A stretch of DNA of 33,714 nt. Origin: Actinomadura sp. 7K507 (GTDB taxonomy: Bacteria > Actinomycetota > Actinomycetes > Streptosporangiales > Streptosporangiaceae). This document shows, piece after piece, positions 26,773 to 33,714 of the stretch (positions within the stretch are counted from its first letter, which is position 1; every line of letters begins with the position of its first letter). Location of the stretch: the NCBI RefSeq assembly GCF_004348425.1, contig NZ_SMKK01000090.1, positions 1 to 33,714 on the forward strand, read 5' to 3'. The notes beneath the pieces are model-generated. The model was not told the origin of the DNA. It saw only the letters and a program-made list of their open reading frames with translations, and searched no databases. The position numbers and the translations under genes were made by a program.

Positions 26773-27495
26773 TCAGCCGAGTTCCGCGAGCGCCGTCCGG
26801 AGCCGGTTGAGCAGGTCGTGGTCGGGCGGCGCCCACTCCGCTTGGATCTCCGTCCGCTCGGACGGCTCGGACTGAGCCGGCACGGGCGGACCCTGCACGG
26901 GCGGACCCGGCGCAGGCGACGGCACGGGCGGCGGCACGGTTTCCGGGAGCTCGATCCTCAGCAGCGACGCCGCGGCGAGCCCGCGGACGGCGAGCAGGCA
27001 GGCGAAGGCGGTCCGCCCGAGCTCGCGCGCCAGCTGCGCCGGAGTGCTCCGCCCGTCGGCGTTGAGCAGGATCTCCGCTTGGAGGCCGGTCAGGATGACG
27101 CGCTGCCGCCGGACCCGCCGTACCGGGACCACCGGGGCGACGTCCACGGCCCCGTCCGGCCAGGCCGCGTCGAGCATGGCGCGGCGCCTGCGCTGCTCGT
27201 GCACGAGCGTGGCCGCCGTGACACGCCGGGACGACGCGTTCGCCGGCCCTTCGGTGAACACCGGCTCGGCCGCCGAGCCGAGCAGGAAGTAGGCGGCGTC
27301 GAACATCGCCAGCAGCGCCGCCGACTCCGGATCAGGTCCGCTGAGGCCGGGCGCGTGGCGGCTCTCGGCGCCGGCGACGGACCCGCGCACGATGTGGAGC
27401 ACACCCTCGTCGCCCACGCGCAGCGCGCCGGTGGACCGTTCGCGCTCCAGCGAACCGAGGACGTCCGCAATCCCCCCGGCGTTCCCGCCCGCCAC
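26773..27495 (-). CDS. PATAN (DUF4388)-like / winged-helix-like protein in the roadblock operon
   Basis: A 240-aa protein I do not recognise with certainty. The N-terminus (IADVLGSLERERSTGALRVG, VLHIVRGSVAGAES) resembles the PATAN/DUF4388 domain, often found with two-component and GTPase regulators. A basic segment (VPVRRVRRQRVILTG) leads to a winged-helix-like block (about 130-182: LTGLQAEILLNADG, STPAQLARELG, AVRGLAAASLLRI). A Pro-rich linker (185-220) and a short C-terminal helix (DHDLLNRLRTALAEL) follow. GTG start one base after the TGA of the first roadblock gene. Its place between roadblock genes suggests an adaptor or DNA-binding output for the same pathway. Confidence 0.62.
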   Translation of the reverse strand: MAGGNAGGIADVLGSLERERSTGALRVGDEGVLHIVRGSVAGAESRHAPGLSGPDPESAALLAMFDAAYFLLGSAAEPVFTEGPANASSRRVTAATLVHEQRRRRAMLDAAWPDGAVDVAPVVPVRRVRRQRVILTGLQAEILLNADGRSTPAQLARELGRTAFACLLAVRGLAAASLLRIELPETVPPPVPSPAPGPPVQGPPVPAQSEPSERTEIQAEWAPPDHDLLNRLRTALAELG

Positions 27496-27496
27496 G

Positions 27497-27880
27497 TCAG
27501 CCGCCCGTCATTTCGCCGACGAGGTCGCGCATGCGCAGCCGGGCGAGCGCAAGATTGCCCTTTTCCCGGTCGAGTAGCAAATGGACGAAGAGATGGCCGT
27601 CGAGGTCCGCTCCCGTGAGGGCCAATAGGTGGTATCCGTCCGTTCCGCAGACGATGATCTCCTCGACGTCGTCCCCGGACGCGGTGGCGCTGAGCGCGGG
27701 CGAGGTGAGCACGGCCCGCACCACATCGGTCGCGCCGGCGGCGTCCTCATGCTGGTCGATGAGGTCCTCCCGTCCCGCCGCGGCCACGGCGAGCCCGCTG
27801 GCGCAGTCGACCAGCGTCACCCGCTGCGCGCCCGGAATCGTCATCATCCGCGCAAGGCAGTCGTCAATGCGCACGCCCAT
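27497..27880 (-). CDS. Roadblock/LC7 domain protein (first gene of the operon)
   Basis: A 127-aa single roadblock domain, paralogue of the last gene of the operon. Blocks: CLARMMTIPGAQRVTLVDCASGLAVA, DAAGATDVVRAVL, GTDGYHLLAL and LFVHLLLDREKGNLALARLRMRDLVGEM. ATG start with GGTGGGGG directly upstream. First gene of a tight minus-strand operon (gaps 1, 2 and 22 bases). In other bacteria such proteins dimerise and act on an MglA-like GTPase, but no GTPase gene lies in this window. Confidence 0.87.
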   Translation of the reverse strand: MGVRIDDCLARMMTIPGAQRVTLVDCASGLAVAAAGREDLIDQHEDAAGATDVVRAVLTSPALSATASGDDVEEIIVCGTDGYHLLALTGADLDGHLFVHLLLDREKGNLALARLRMRDLVGEMTGG

Positions 27881-28198
27881 TCCCCCACCGAATGAGAGTT
27901 GCAGGAACTCGACCTTAGACCGAACTTTGCCTCACGCAAGGCCAATCAGTTGAATCCACATGACTCCGATTGATCGGGGCATAAATACCACCCAGTATGC
28001 AAAGCGGTCAGGGCCGGTAATGCCGATTTCCACCCGAAACGGGCTGCCCCTCTGCGGATGTTCCGGCACGCCCGTAAACAGCCGCACCACGCGCCCAGGC
28101 GTCGCCGACCGACGCGCGGTCCGCGGCGCGGTCCGCGGTGCGGTCGGAAGGCGCGGAGTGCGTTAAGGGGCCGTGTGGTCGGCCGTTAAGGGCCTTGG
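27881..28198. other. Intergenic region between the roadblock operon and the SUKH gene
   Basis: 318 bases without a gene. The right part has an inverted repeat CCGACCG (28105-28111)/CGGTCGG (28141-28147) whose loop holds two copies of GCGCGGTCCGCG, and two CGTTAAGGG repeats near 28160-28190. This may be the terminator of the SUKH gene. The left part is AT-richer and holds the promoter of the roadblock operon. Confidence 0.55.
27912..27939 (-). promoter_or_regulatory. Candidate promoter of the roadblock operon
   Basis: On the minus strand TTGCGT (27939-27934), a 16-base spacer and TAAGGT (27917-27912) form a fair SigA-type promoter. Transcription would start about 25 bases before the ATG of the first roadblock gene. 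A short inverted repeat TTGCctcacGCAA overlaps the -35 box and could be an operator. Confidence 0.45.
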
Positions 28199-28906
28199 TC
28201 AGCCGTTCAGCCACTCGGCGGGGAAGTCGTCCCGGAAACGGTCGAGGGTCTCCTCGTCCCGGGCGCGGACGGAGAGCCAGCCTCCGCCGTCGCAGAGGAG
28301 AAGGCCCGGACCGGCGTAGAAGGCCTCGCCCTCCTCGCCTTCCGGATACGCGGGAAAGGGCAGCCGGGTGAAGCGGCGCTCGAGTTCGTCGAAGTCCTCG
28401 AAGTCGCCGTGGTCGCACACAGGCTCGTCGGCCTGGAGCGCCTCCGAGAGCACGATCTCGATGCAGGACACGGAGAAGGCGTCCAGCCAGCCCTCCCAGC
28501 GTTCCTCCTCCTGGTCCGCGAGGTCGGCGCGAATGCGAACGGGCGGGTCGGCCTTGTCCAGGTCGGTGAGGAGGACGCCCCACGACGCGGCCCCTTGGTT
28601 CTCCTCACGGAAGACGAGGGCCTCCTTGCGGTCGTCCACGTAGAACCCGTCCGGGGCCAGCAGCGAGTGCATGTTGCTGTGCAGGTCGGCGCGGCGGCCG
28701 AACAGCGCGTATGCCTCGCGGAGGGCGGCGGGCAGGCGCACGCCCAGGCCCGCCTCGACCGCCGCCAGCGCCGCCTCCGGCGTGCCGTCTTCCGGGCCCA
28801 GCGGGGTACGCCATGTGGCGGCGAAGCCGCGGATGTACACCCACGCGGCCGCCCGGTCGCGCAGCGCGGACGGGAGATCACGGACAAGGTCGAAGGAATC
28901 CGTCAC
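28199..28906 (-). CDS. SUKH (SMI1/KNR4)-like protein
   Basis: A 235-aa acidic soluble protein. The segment E-A-A-L-A-A-V-E-A-G-L-G-V-R-L-P then AALREAYALFGRR (about 45-72) is the conserved start of SMI1/KNR4 (SUKH) domains. FREENQGAASWGV (residue 97 onward) and the acidic C-terminal half fit the fold. SUKH proteins include immunity proteins against contact-dependent toxins and general protein-binding regulators. No toxin gene is adjacent, so an immunity role is possible but unsupported. GTG start with only a weak site (CGAGG) close to it. The length is somewhat above the usual single domain. Confidence 0.65.
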   Translation of the reverse strand: MTDSFDLVRDLPSALRDRAAAWVYIRGFAATWRTPLGPEDGTPEAALAAVEAGLGVRLPAALREAYALFGRRADLHSNMHSLLAPDGFYVDDRKEALVFREENQGAASWGVLLTDLDKADPPVRIRADLADQEEERWEGWLDAFSVSCIEIVLSEALQADEPVCDHGDFEDFDELERRFTRLPFPAYPEGEEGEAFYAGPGLLLCDGGGWLSVRARDEETLDRFRDDFPAEWLNG

Positions 28907-29342
28907 CCTCGTGAAGCTACTCCGGTCACCGCCGGCACGTTGGCGGTTGACCGGTTCCGCCTGGAGCGTGCAAAAGCCGAAGGTGCTACGCCTCTGGCGT
29001 TCAGCGATCTTCTAGCGAGAACCATCAGCAACCTAATGAAGCAGGGCTCACGTCACAGGGGCGCGCACGACATCTATCAGCGATCAACTCTCCGGGCCGA
29101 CCAACAGGGGCACGATCTCGCTACAGGACTCTGGGGTCCAGGAACCAGAAGTGCCCACTTGCTGGCGGCTACCAGGCACCGAGTCTGCCGAATGGCGACT
29201 CGCTGGCTCTCACTAGGAACCCCAGTCCTTCAGCTTCAGGGCCGGGAGGAATCGCTTCCCTGGTGTACGGCGCGCCCGGTGCCGCTCGGGCCGGTTGTTG
29301 TGTGAAGCGAGGGTTGTCGTTGGGTAATGCTACAGTCACGCT
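28907..29342. other. Lower-GC gap before tnpB with a transposon-end-like hairpin
   Basis: 436 bases with no gene I can support, noticeably less GC-rich than the surroundings (28960-29220). On the plus strand a fragment reads AVDRFRLERAKAEGATPLAF and onward without a start or binding site, so it may be the relic of a disrupted gene. At 29221-29246 CCCAGTCCT and AGGGCCGGG form a stem (one mismatch, one wobble) followed by GAGGAATC. This resembles the right-end hairpin of IS1341/TnpB elements. A second small hairpin (29274-29291, GCCCG/CGGGC) may belong to the left end of the intact element. The whole gap looks like a landing site for transposons. Confidence 0.5.
29331..29336 (+). promoter_or_regulatory. 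Candidate -10 element of tnpB
   Basis: TACAGT ends six bases before the tnpB ATG, and there is no ribosome binding site in between, so a leaderless transcript is likely. No convincing -35 box is visible. Confidence 0.35.
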
Positions 29343-30506
29343 ATGAAGTTGGTGGTGCAGGTCAAGCTGCTGCCGACGGCCGACCAGGCCGCCGCGCTGG
29401 CCGAGACCCTGCATGCCTGCAACGCGGCGGCGAACCGGGTGTCGCGGGTCGCGTCCGACACCGGCACCACCCGCAACTTCGACCTGCGCAAGGCCACCTA
29501 CCAGGGGTTGCGGGAGGCGGGGATCGGGTCGCAGGCGGCCCAGCATGTGATCAAGAAGGTCGCCGACGCCTACACCACCCTGCACGCCAACATCGCCGCC
29601 GGGAACCTTGGCAGGCCCGGCTCCCGGCGCCGCACCCGCGCCCAGGGCAAACCGATCGTGTTCCGGGCGGACGCGGCACAGCCGTTCGACCAGCGGAACC
29701 TGTCGATCGCACCGGACGCCGGGACGGTGTCGATCTGGACCACCCGGGGCCGCTGCAAGGACATCGCCTTCGCCTGCTCAGCCGAGACCCAGAAGATGCT
29801 GGCCGAGTGCCCGCGCGGCGAGTCGGACCTGCTGTACCGGGACGGCACGTGGCTGCTGCTGGTCACCGTCGACGTCCCGGAGGAGCCCCTGAACGCCGAT
29901 CCTGGCGGGTTCGTGGGGGTGGATCTGGGCATCGTCAACATCGCGACCACCTCGTCGGGGTACCGGGCGGCCGGGCGCGGGCTGAACCGGCACCGGGCCC
30001 GCCAGGCCGCGCTGCGCCGCAAGCTGCAGCACAAGCGGACCAAGGCCGCCAAGCGGGTGCTGAAGCGGCAGCGTCGCCGGGAGCGGCGGCGCGCCACCGA
30101 CGTCAATCATTGTGTGTCGAAACGGATCGTGGCCGAGGCTGAACGCACCGGGTACGGGATCGCCCTGGAAGACTTGACGGGCCTCCGCAGCCGGGTACGG
30201 CACCGCAAGCCCCAACGGGCCGCATTCCACTCCTGGGCGTTCGCCCAGCTCGCCTCCTTCATCTGCTACAAGGCCCGCCGCGCTGGCGTCCCCGTGGTGT
30301 TCGTCGACCCGGCCTACACCTCGCAGAGGTGCGCCGACTGCGGTCACGTAAGCCGCCGCAACCGGGTGAGCCAGGCCTTGTTCATCTGCCGGGGCTGCGG
30401 CGTCGTTGCGCACGCAGACCTCAACGCTTCCCGCAACATCGCCAACCGGGCGAGTGTTGCATGGGATGCGGGGCGGCAGTCATCCGCCCCTGCACCCGAC
30501 CCCTGA
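29343..30506 (+). CDS. tnpB: RNA-guided endonuclease TnpB
   Basis: A 387-aa TnpB, ancestor-type nuclease of Cas12. It uses a guide RNA made from the right end of its transposon to cut matching DNA. The N-terminal domain opens with MKLVVQVKLLPT. The three RuvC motifs are intact: Asp194 in GFVGVDLGIVNIA, Glu276 in GIALEDLTG and Asp359 in VAHADLNASRNIA. A zinc finger sits between the last two (CADC at 330-333, CRGC at 349-352). A basic helix (about 215-252) precedes RuvC-II. The length is normal and no key residue is missing, so the nuclease may be active. ATG start, probably leaderless. Confidence 0.93.
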   Translation: MKLVVQVKLLPTADQAAALAETLHACNAAANRVSRVASDTGTTRNFDLRKATYQGLREAGIGSQAAQHVIKKVADAYTTLHANIAAGNLGRPGSRRRTRAQGKPIVFRADAAQPFDQRNLSIAPDAGTVSIWTTRGRCKDIAFACSAETQKMLAECPRGESDLLYRDGTWLLLVTVDVPEEPLNADPGGFVGVDLGIVNIATTSSGYRAAGRGLNRHRARQAALRRKLQHKRTKAAKRVLKRQRRRERRRATDVNHCVSKRIVAEAERTGYGIALEDLTGLRSRVRHRKPQRAAFHSWAFAQLASFICYKARRAGVPVVFVDPAYTSQRCADCGHVSRRNRVSQALFICRGCGVVAHADLNASRNIANRASVAWDAGRQSSAPAPDP

Positions 30507-30594
30507 CCGGGGCCGGGTGCTGGACGCGGCAGGCACCCCGGCACCCAGCCGGGACCTAGCCGCAAGCTCGGCCCGTTCACGGCCGAGAAGCTGA
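30400..30594 (+). ncRNA. Putative reRNA/omegaRNA scaffold of the TnpB element
   Basis: In this family the guide RNA overlaps the 3' end of tnpB and runs to the transposon right end. Here that stretch holds GGGTGC/GCACCC (30515-30520 with 30533-30538) nested in a GC-rich fold, and the terminal hairpin at 30567-30587. The guide would be the ~16-20 bases just past the end, from about 30596 (TGGACGTGGCGGGTCTTGG). The start is a guess from the family; only the right end is supported by structure. Confidence 0.5.
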
Positions 30595-30632
30595 CTGGAC
30601 GTGGCGGGTCTTGGTCGGCTAAAGAGGCTGGC

Positions 30633-32261
30633 ATGACCGTTTTGGTACTCGGACCCCACCTCCGGCACGTCAGTCACAACACCGCGACGATCTGGGTGGA
30701 GACCGACCGTCCCTGCGAGGTCCGGGTCGTCAACCAGGAGCACGGCCTGGACGCCGGGGCCCGCACGTTCACCGCGCACGGCCACCACTACGCGCTCGTC
30801 GAGATCGAGGGGCTCGCACCGGGCGCGCGGATCCCCTACGAGGTCGTGGCCGACGGCGAAACCGTCTGGCCCGAGGGAGACACCGGGTTCCCGCCGTCCC
30901 AGATCAGGACGCTCGACCCCGACAGCGGGCTCCGGATCTCGTTCGGGTCCTGCCGCCGCTCGCCTGGGACGGTGGAGCAGTTCGGGTACGACGCGCTCAC
31001 CGCGATGGCCGACCGGCTCCGCAAGGGCGATGACTCCGTCGTCTGGCCGGACATCCTGCTCATGGTCGGCGACCAGATCTACGCCGACGAGCTGACAGAG
31101 GAGATGCGCGCGTTCATCCGGCAGCACCGCGCGCCGGGCGAGCTTCCCGTCGAGGAGGTCGCCGACTACGAGGAGTACACCTACCTCTACAAGCTGGCCT
31201 GGTACGACGACCCGGCGGTGCGGTGGCTGCTGTCCACCGTCCCGACGTTCACCATCTTCGATGACCACGACATCAGGGACGACTGGAACACCTCCTACGC
31301 GTGGCGTGAGGAGATGTGGTCGCAGCCCTGGTGGAAGGACCGCATCACCGGCGGGATCGGCTCCTACTGGATCTACCAGCACCTCGGGAACATGTCGCCG
31401 CAGGACCGCGCGGCCGACCCGATCTACAAGGCGCTGCGGACGGCGTCCGACAGCACCGGCGACGCGGGCGCCGTCCTCGACGAGTTCGCGGTGAAGGCCG
31501 ACAAGGAACCGGCCAGCACGCGGTGGAGCTACGCGCACGACTGGGGCGGTGTCCGCCTGATCGTCGTCGACAGCCGGTGCTCCAGGCTCCTCACCGCCGA
31601 CCGCCGCGGCATGCTCGACGACGAGGAGTTCGAGTGGCTGGACGGCCAGTGCCAGGGCGGCATGGACCACCTGCTCATCGCCAGCTCGCTCCCGTACCTG
31701 CTGCCCGCGGCGATCCACCACGCCGAGTCGTGGAACGAGGCCGTCGCCGGCGGCGCCTGGGGCAAGACCGCGGCCAAACTGGGGGAGAAGATCAGGCAGG
31801 CCGCCGACCTGGAGCACTGGGCGGCGTTCGAGCAGTCGTTCCGCGCCCTGGCCGCCGATGTCCTGGCCGTCGGACGCGGTGAACGCGGCCCGGCGCCGGC
31901 GAGCATCTCGTTCCTGTCCGGGGACATCCACTACTCGTACCTGGCGCGGGTCACCGGGCCCGCCACCGAGTCGAAGATCTCGCAGGTCGTCTGCTCACCG
32001 CTGCGCAACCCGCTGGCGGGAGTGTTCCGCCGGGCCAACCAGGTGGCGTACACCCGGTCGGTCCGCGGCCCGTTCCGCGTATTGGCGAGGCTGGCGAAGG
32101 TGCCCGTTCCGCCGCTGCACTGGCGCATGACCGACGGCCCCTGGTTCGACAACGCCATCGCCACCGTCGAACTTTCGGGACGCGATTGCGACGTGCGCTG
32201 GGAGACTCCGCGGGACGCCGGGGAACTCGCCGAGATGGCCCGCGCGAAAGTCACCGGCTGA
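30633..32261 (+). CDS. PhoD-like metallophosphatase / alkaline phosphatase D family protein
   Basis: A 542-aa PhoD-superfamily phosphoesterase. An N-terminal immunoglobulin-like domain (about 1-95, VSHNTATIWVETDRPCEVRV) precedes the catalytic domain. Metal-site motifs: SFGSCRRS at about 103-110, GDQIYAD at 146-152, FDDHDIRDDWN from 209, IVVDSR, and SGDIHYSY with Asp431 and His433. There is no Tat or Sec signal peptide, unlike secreted PhoD, so it is probably cytoplasmic and its substrate is unknown. ATG start with AAAGAGG 6-12 bases upstream. The TnpB element ends 38 bases before the start, so the original promoter may be displaced or now lie inside the element. Confidence 0.9.
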   Translation: MTVLVLGPHLRHVSHNTATIWVETDRPCEVRVVNQEHGLDAGARTFTAHGHHYALVEIEGLAPGARIPYEVVADGETVWPEGDTGFPPSQIRTLDPDSGLRISFGSCRRSPGTVEQFGYDALTAMADRLRKGDDSVVWPDILLMVGDQIYADELTEEMRAFIRQHRAPGELPVEEVADYEEYTYLYKLAWYDDPAVRWLLSTVPTFTIFDDHDIRDDWNTSYAWREEMWSQPWWKDRITGGIGSYWIYQHLGNMSPQDRAADPIYKALRTASDSTGDAGAVLDEFAVKADKEPASTRWSYAHDWGGVRLIVVDSRCSRLLTADRRGMLDDEEFEWLDGQCQGGMDHLLIASSLPYLLPAAIHHAESWNEAVAGGAWGKTAAKLGEKIRQAADLEHWAAFEQSFRALAADVLAVGRGERGPAPASISFLSGDIHYSYLARVTGPATESKISQVVCSPLRNPLAGVFRRANQVAYTRSVRGPFRVLARLAKVPVPPLHWRMTDGPWFDNAIATVELSGRDCDVRWETPRDAGELAEMARAKVTG

Positions 32262-32721
32262 ACCGCTGCGCGACTCGCCCGGAAATCCCCTGCCCCGGCC
32301 GGAAACGAAAACAACTGGTGGTCAATCAGTCACAATATGCGAGCACGAAACGGCGTGGCCCACCCCAGGCCGCGCGGAAAGCCGCGGAACGTCCCGCCAC
32401 CAGGGCGCCCGCGGCGCCGCGCACCATGGGCGGTTGAAGGCCGGGTCGCAAGTCTCCCGGGATTGAACCGCGGACCTGCTTCTTCCCGTAAAGATCATGG
32501 GGAACGACAGGGCCGGCCCGAATCGGCTGGTAGCGTCCGCCGCGGCTTCTGATTTCCGAGTTACCGGGGAGTCGCCAAGCGGCGTGCTGCCATGAAAGAG
32601 TGGCGAATCGCCGTATTGGCCTACCGGGCATACGCGCTTCACTACGCTATAGGCGCGCCCCGGGGACACTACGCCGGATGGGCACGCTGTGAGCTCCCGT
32701 GTTGAGGAAGGGCGGTGTCGC
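32262..32721. other. 460-base intergenic region, no gene found
   Basis: No open frame here has a convincing start and composition. A T-arm-like stretch on the minus strand (CGCGGTTCAATCCCGG, about 32457-32472) and an A-box-like stretch on the plus strand (GTCGCCAAGCGGC, 32571-32583) are on opposite strands and do not make a tRNA. CTATAGG near 32647 could be a -10 box for the NYN gene, but no good -35 accompanies it. AAGGGCGG precedes the NYN start and serves as its ribosome binding site. The region is less GC-rich at 32300-32345 and 32620-32650. Confidence 0.5.
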
Positions 32722-33714
32722 ATGGATCGCTGCGCGCTGTTCGTAGACGCCGGCTACCTACTGGCCGACGGCGCGATGGCGGTGCACGGCACGCGCCATC
32801 GCGAGACGGTCTCGTGGGACTTCGGCGGCCTCCTGCAGCTCCTGGGCAACCTCTCCAGGGAGCGGACCGGCATGCCGCTCCTGCGCTGCTACTGGTACGA
32901 GGCGACGGTCGAGGGCCGCCGCTCCCCCGAGCACGACGCGCTCGCCGACCTGCCCGGCCTCAAGCTGCGGCTCGGCCGCATCCGCCCCGGCCGCCGCGAG
33001 GGCGTCGACTCCGAGATCCACCGCGACCTGATGACCCTGGCCCGCAACGGGGCGCTCACCGACGCCGTCCTGGTCAGCGGCGACGAGGACCTCGCCCAGG
33101 TCGTCGCCGACGCCCAGGACCTCGGCGTCCGCATCACCATCGTGCACGTCGCCGTCGACGGCAACTGGACGATCTCCCGGGTGCTGCGGCAGGAGTGCGA
33201 CGACCTCATCGAGATCGGCTCCGGCCACCTGCGCCCGTACGTCAACCTGCTCGCCGGCATGGACGGGACGGCCGGGTCCTCGCTCGGGACGAGCCCGCTG
33301 TCCAACGGCCACGGCTCCAACGGCCACGGCGGTTCGCTCGGCGCCCTCCAGCCGGCCTCGCACAACGGGCCGCCGCCCGCGTCCCCGCTCAGCGGCCAGC
33401 CGCCGGCGACGCCCTCGCCGGCCGTGCGCGACCTCGGCCCGGCGATGAGCGGCAACGTGAACGGCCCCGGTGCGGGCACCGGCCCGATGCCGCTGCCCGG
33501 TGGCGCCACCGGCGGGACCGGCGGGACCGGCGGCTCGTCCTACGGCGGCGGATCGGGCGGCTCGTCCTACGGCGGCGGATCGGGCGGCTCGTCCTACGGC
33601 GGCGGCTCCGGCGGCCCCTCCTACGGCGGCGGCTCCGGCGGCCCGTCCTATGGCACCGTGTCCGGCAGCCCGTCACCGTCTTACGGCAGCGGGTCGGGCG
33701 GCTCGTCCTACAGC
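32722..33714 (+). CDS. NYN domain protein (PIN-like RNase) with Gly/Ser/Tyr repeat tail, 3' end cut by the window
   Basis: At least 331 codons with no stop before the window ends. The N-terminal ~175 residues are an NYN/PIN-like domain. Its acidic metal-binding residues are visible: Asp9 in LFVDAGYLL, Asp96 and Asp102 in GVDSEIHRDL, and Asp121/Asp123 in VSGDEDL. It ends with LGVRITIVHVAVDGNWTISRVLRQECDDLIEI. Such domains are usually RNases acting on structured RNA. The rest is low complexity: Asn/His/Gly- and Pro-rich to about residue 265, then nine-residue units G-G-S-S-Y-G-G-G-S. I chose ATG 32722 behind GAGGAAGGGCGG. The C-terminus lies outside the window. Confidence 0.85.
   Translation, partial: MDRCALFVDAGYLLADGAMAVHGTRHRETVSWDFGGLLQLLGNLSRERTGMPLLRCYWYEATVEGRRSPEHDALADLPGLKLRLGRIRPGRREGVDSEIHRDLMTLARNGALTDAVLVSGDEDLAQVVADAQDLGVRITIVHVAVDGNWTISRVLRQECDDLIEIGSGHLRPYVNLLAGMDGTAGSSLGTSPLSNGHGSNGHGGSLGALQPASHNGPPPASPLSGQPPATPSPAVRDLGPAMSGNVNGPGAGTGPMPLPGGATGGTGGTGGSSYGGGSGGSSYGGGSGGSSYGGGSGGPSYGGGSGGPSYGTVSGSPSPSYGSGSGGSSYS
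33529..33714. repeat. 27-bp tandem repeat coding GGSSYGGGS units
   Basis: Units of 27 bases (GGCGGCTCGTCCTACGGCGG and seven more bases) start at 33529, 33556, 33583, 33610 and 33637, then continue as a 33-base variant and a partial unit to the window edge. The first copies are identical and later ones drift. The period keeps the frame, so the length of the protein tail may vary between strains. Confidence 0.93.

Larger units (their letters stand above)
29274..30595 (+). mobile_element. IS1341-type (IS200/IS605 superfamily) element with tnpB only
   Basis: An intact tnpB with structured non-coding sequence on both sides, and no tnpA (Y1 transposase) in the window. The right end is taken as the base after AAGCTGAC at about 30595, following the hairpin CTCGGCC/GGCCGAG (30567-30573 with 30581-30587), which has the form usual for the end of these elements. 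The left end is uncertain; I placed it at the small hairpin at 29274. The element lies 38 bases upstream of the PhoD-like gene on the same strand. Movement would need a TnpA acting from elsewhere. Confidence 0.6.

Noticed and set aside
26021..26875. Plus-strand frame with repeated RAVGVRAVG units
   Set aside because: The repeats are the complement of the minisatellite in the roadblock tail. The minus-strand reading has a recognisable domain and operon context, while the plus frame has neither.
32455..32590. tRNA-like T-arm (minus) and A-box-like (plus) stretches
   Set aside because: They are on opposite strands, and the T stem does not pair fully. No anticodon arm or acceptor stem can be drawn, so no tRNA or tmRNA is called.
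33529..33714. Possible CRISPR or telomere-like repeat at the right edge
   Set aside because: The 27-bp units abut without spacers and keep the reading frame of the NYN protein, so this is a coding repeat.

Overview
The window is high-GC DNA (third codon positions almost always G or C, many GTG starts, 'GTGA' overlaps between genes) from an actinomycete. The HspR-controlled dnaK operon, a TIGR03086-family protein, roadblock/LC7 genes and two ECF sigma / CU044_5270-type cassettes fit the Streptosporangiales, perhaps Thermomonosporaceae such as Actinomadura. That placement is inference from gene families, not from a search.

Layout. 1-600: non-coding left edge and a tRNA-Gly(CCC) on the minus strand. 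645-4700: dcd (nucleotide metabolism), then a proV-proW-proX type glycine-betaine/choline ABC operon closed by a strong hairpin terminator. 4728-7832 (minus): a ZIP metal transporter and a large membrane Fe-S/CCG-domain oxidoreductase. 8151-10378 (plus): a TIGR03086/DinB-like protein and a coupled DUF1326-DUF2182 pair with conspicuous Cys and Met/His motifs. 10375-13788: a thiolase (minus) and a 3-hydroxyacyl-CoA dehydrogenase (plus) of beta-oxidation type, flanking a tiny Asp/Gly/Asn-rich putative lipoprotein. 13884-17652 (minus): two successive paralogous cassettes, each an ECF sigma factor followed by a membrane-anchored CU044_5270-type protein. 17800-24865 (plus): the chaperone operon dnaK-grpE-dnaJ-hspR-clpB, with a HAIR operator and a candidate SigR/SigH-type promoter before dnaK. 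24992-25555: a RibD/DHFR-like protein. 25681-27880 (minus): a four-gene roadblock/LC7 operon (roadblock, PATAN/winged-helix-like, roadblock with a pentapeptide-repeat tail, roadblock). 28199-28906: an orphan SUKH (SMI1/KNR4-like) gene. 28907-30595: a lower-GC gap and a solo TnpB transposon (IS1341 type) with its 3' guide-RNA region. 30633-32261: a PhoD-like metallophosphatase without signal peptide. 32722-end: an NYN-domain (PIN-like RNase) protein with a Gly/Ser/Tyr repeat tail that runs off the right edge.

How the genes work together. The chaperone operon is self-contained: DnaK/GrpE/DnaJ fold proteins, ClpB disaggregates them, and HspR represses the operon through the HAIR element. The ABC operon imports compatible solute. 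The thiolase and the dehydrogenase catalyse the last two steps of beta-oxidation, but they are divergently transcribed. The least understood loci are the roadblock operon with no small GTPase beside it, the duplicated sigma/CU044_5270 cassettes (one sigma apparently coupled to a ten-codon leader ORF) and the DUF1326-DUF2182 pair. Functions come from sequence patterns and family knowledge only; no database search was run.
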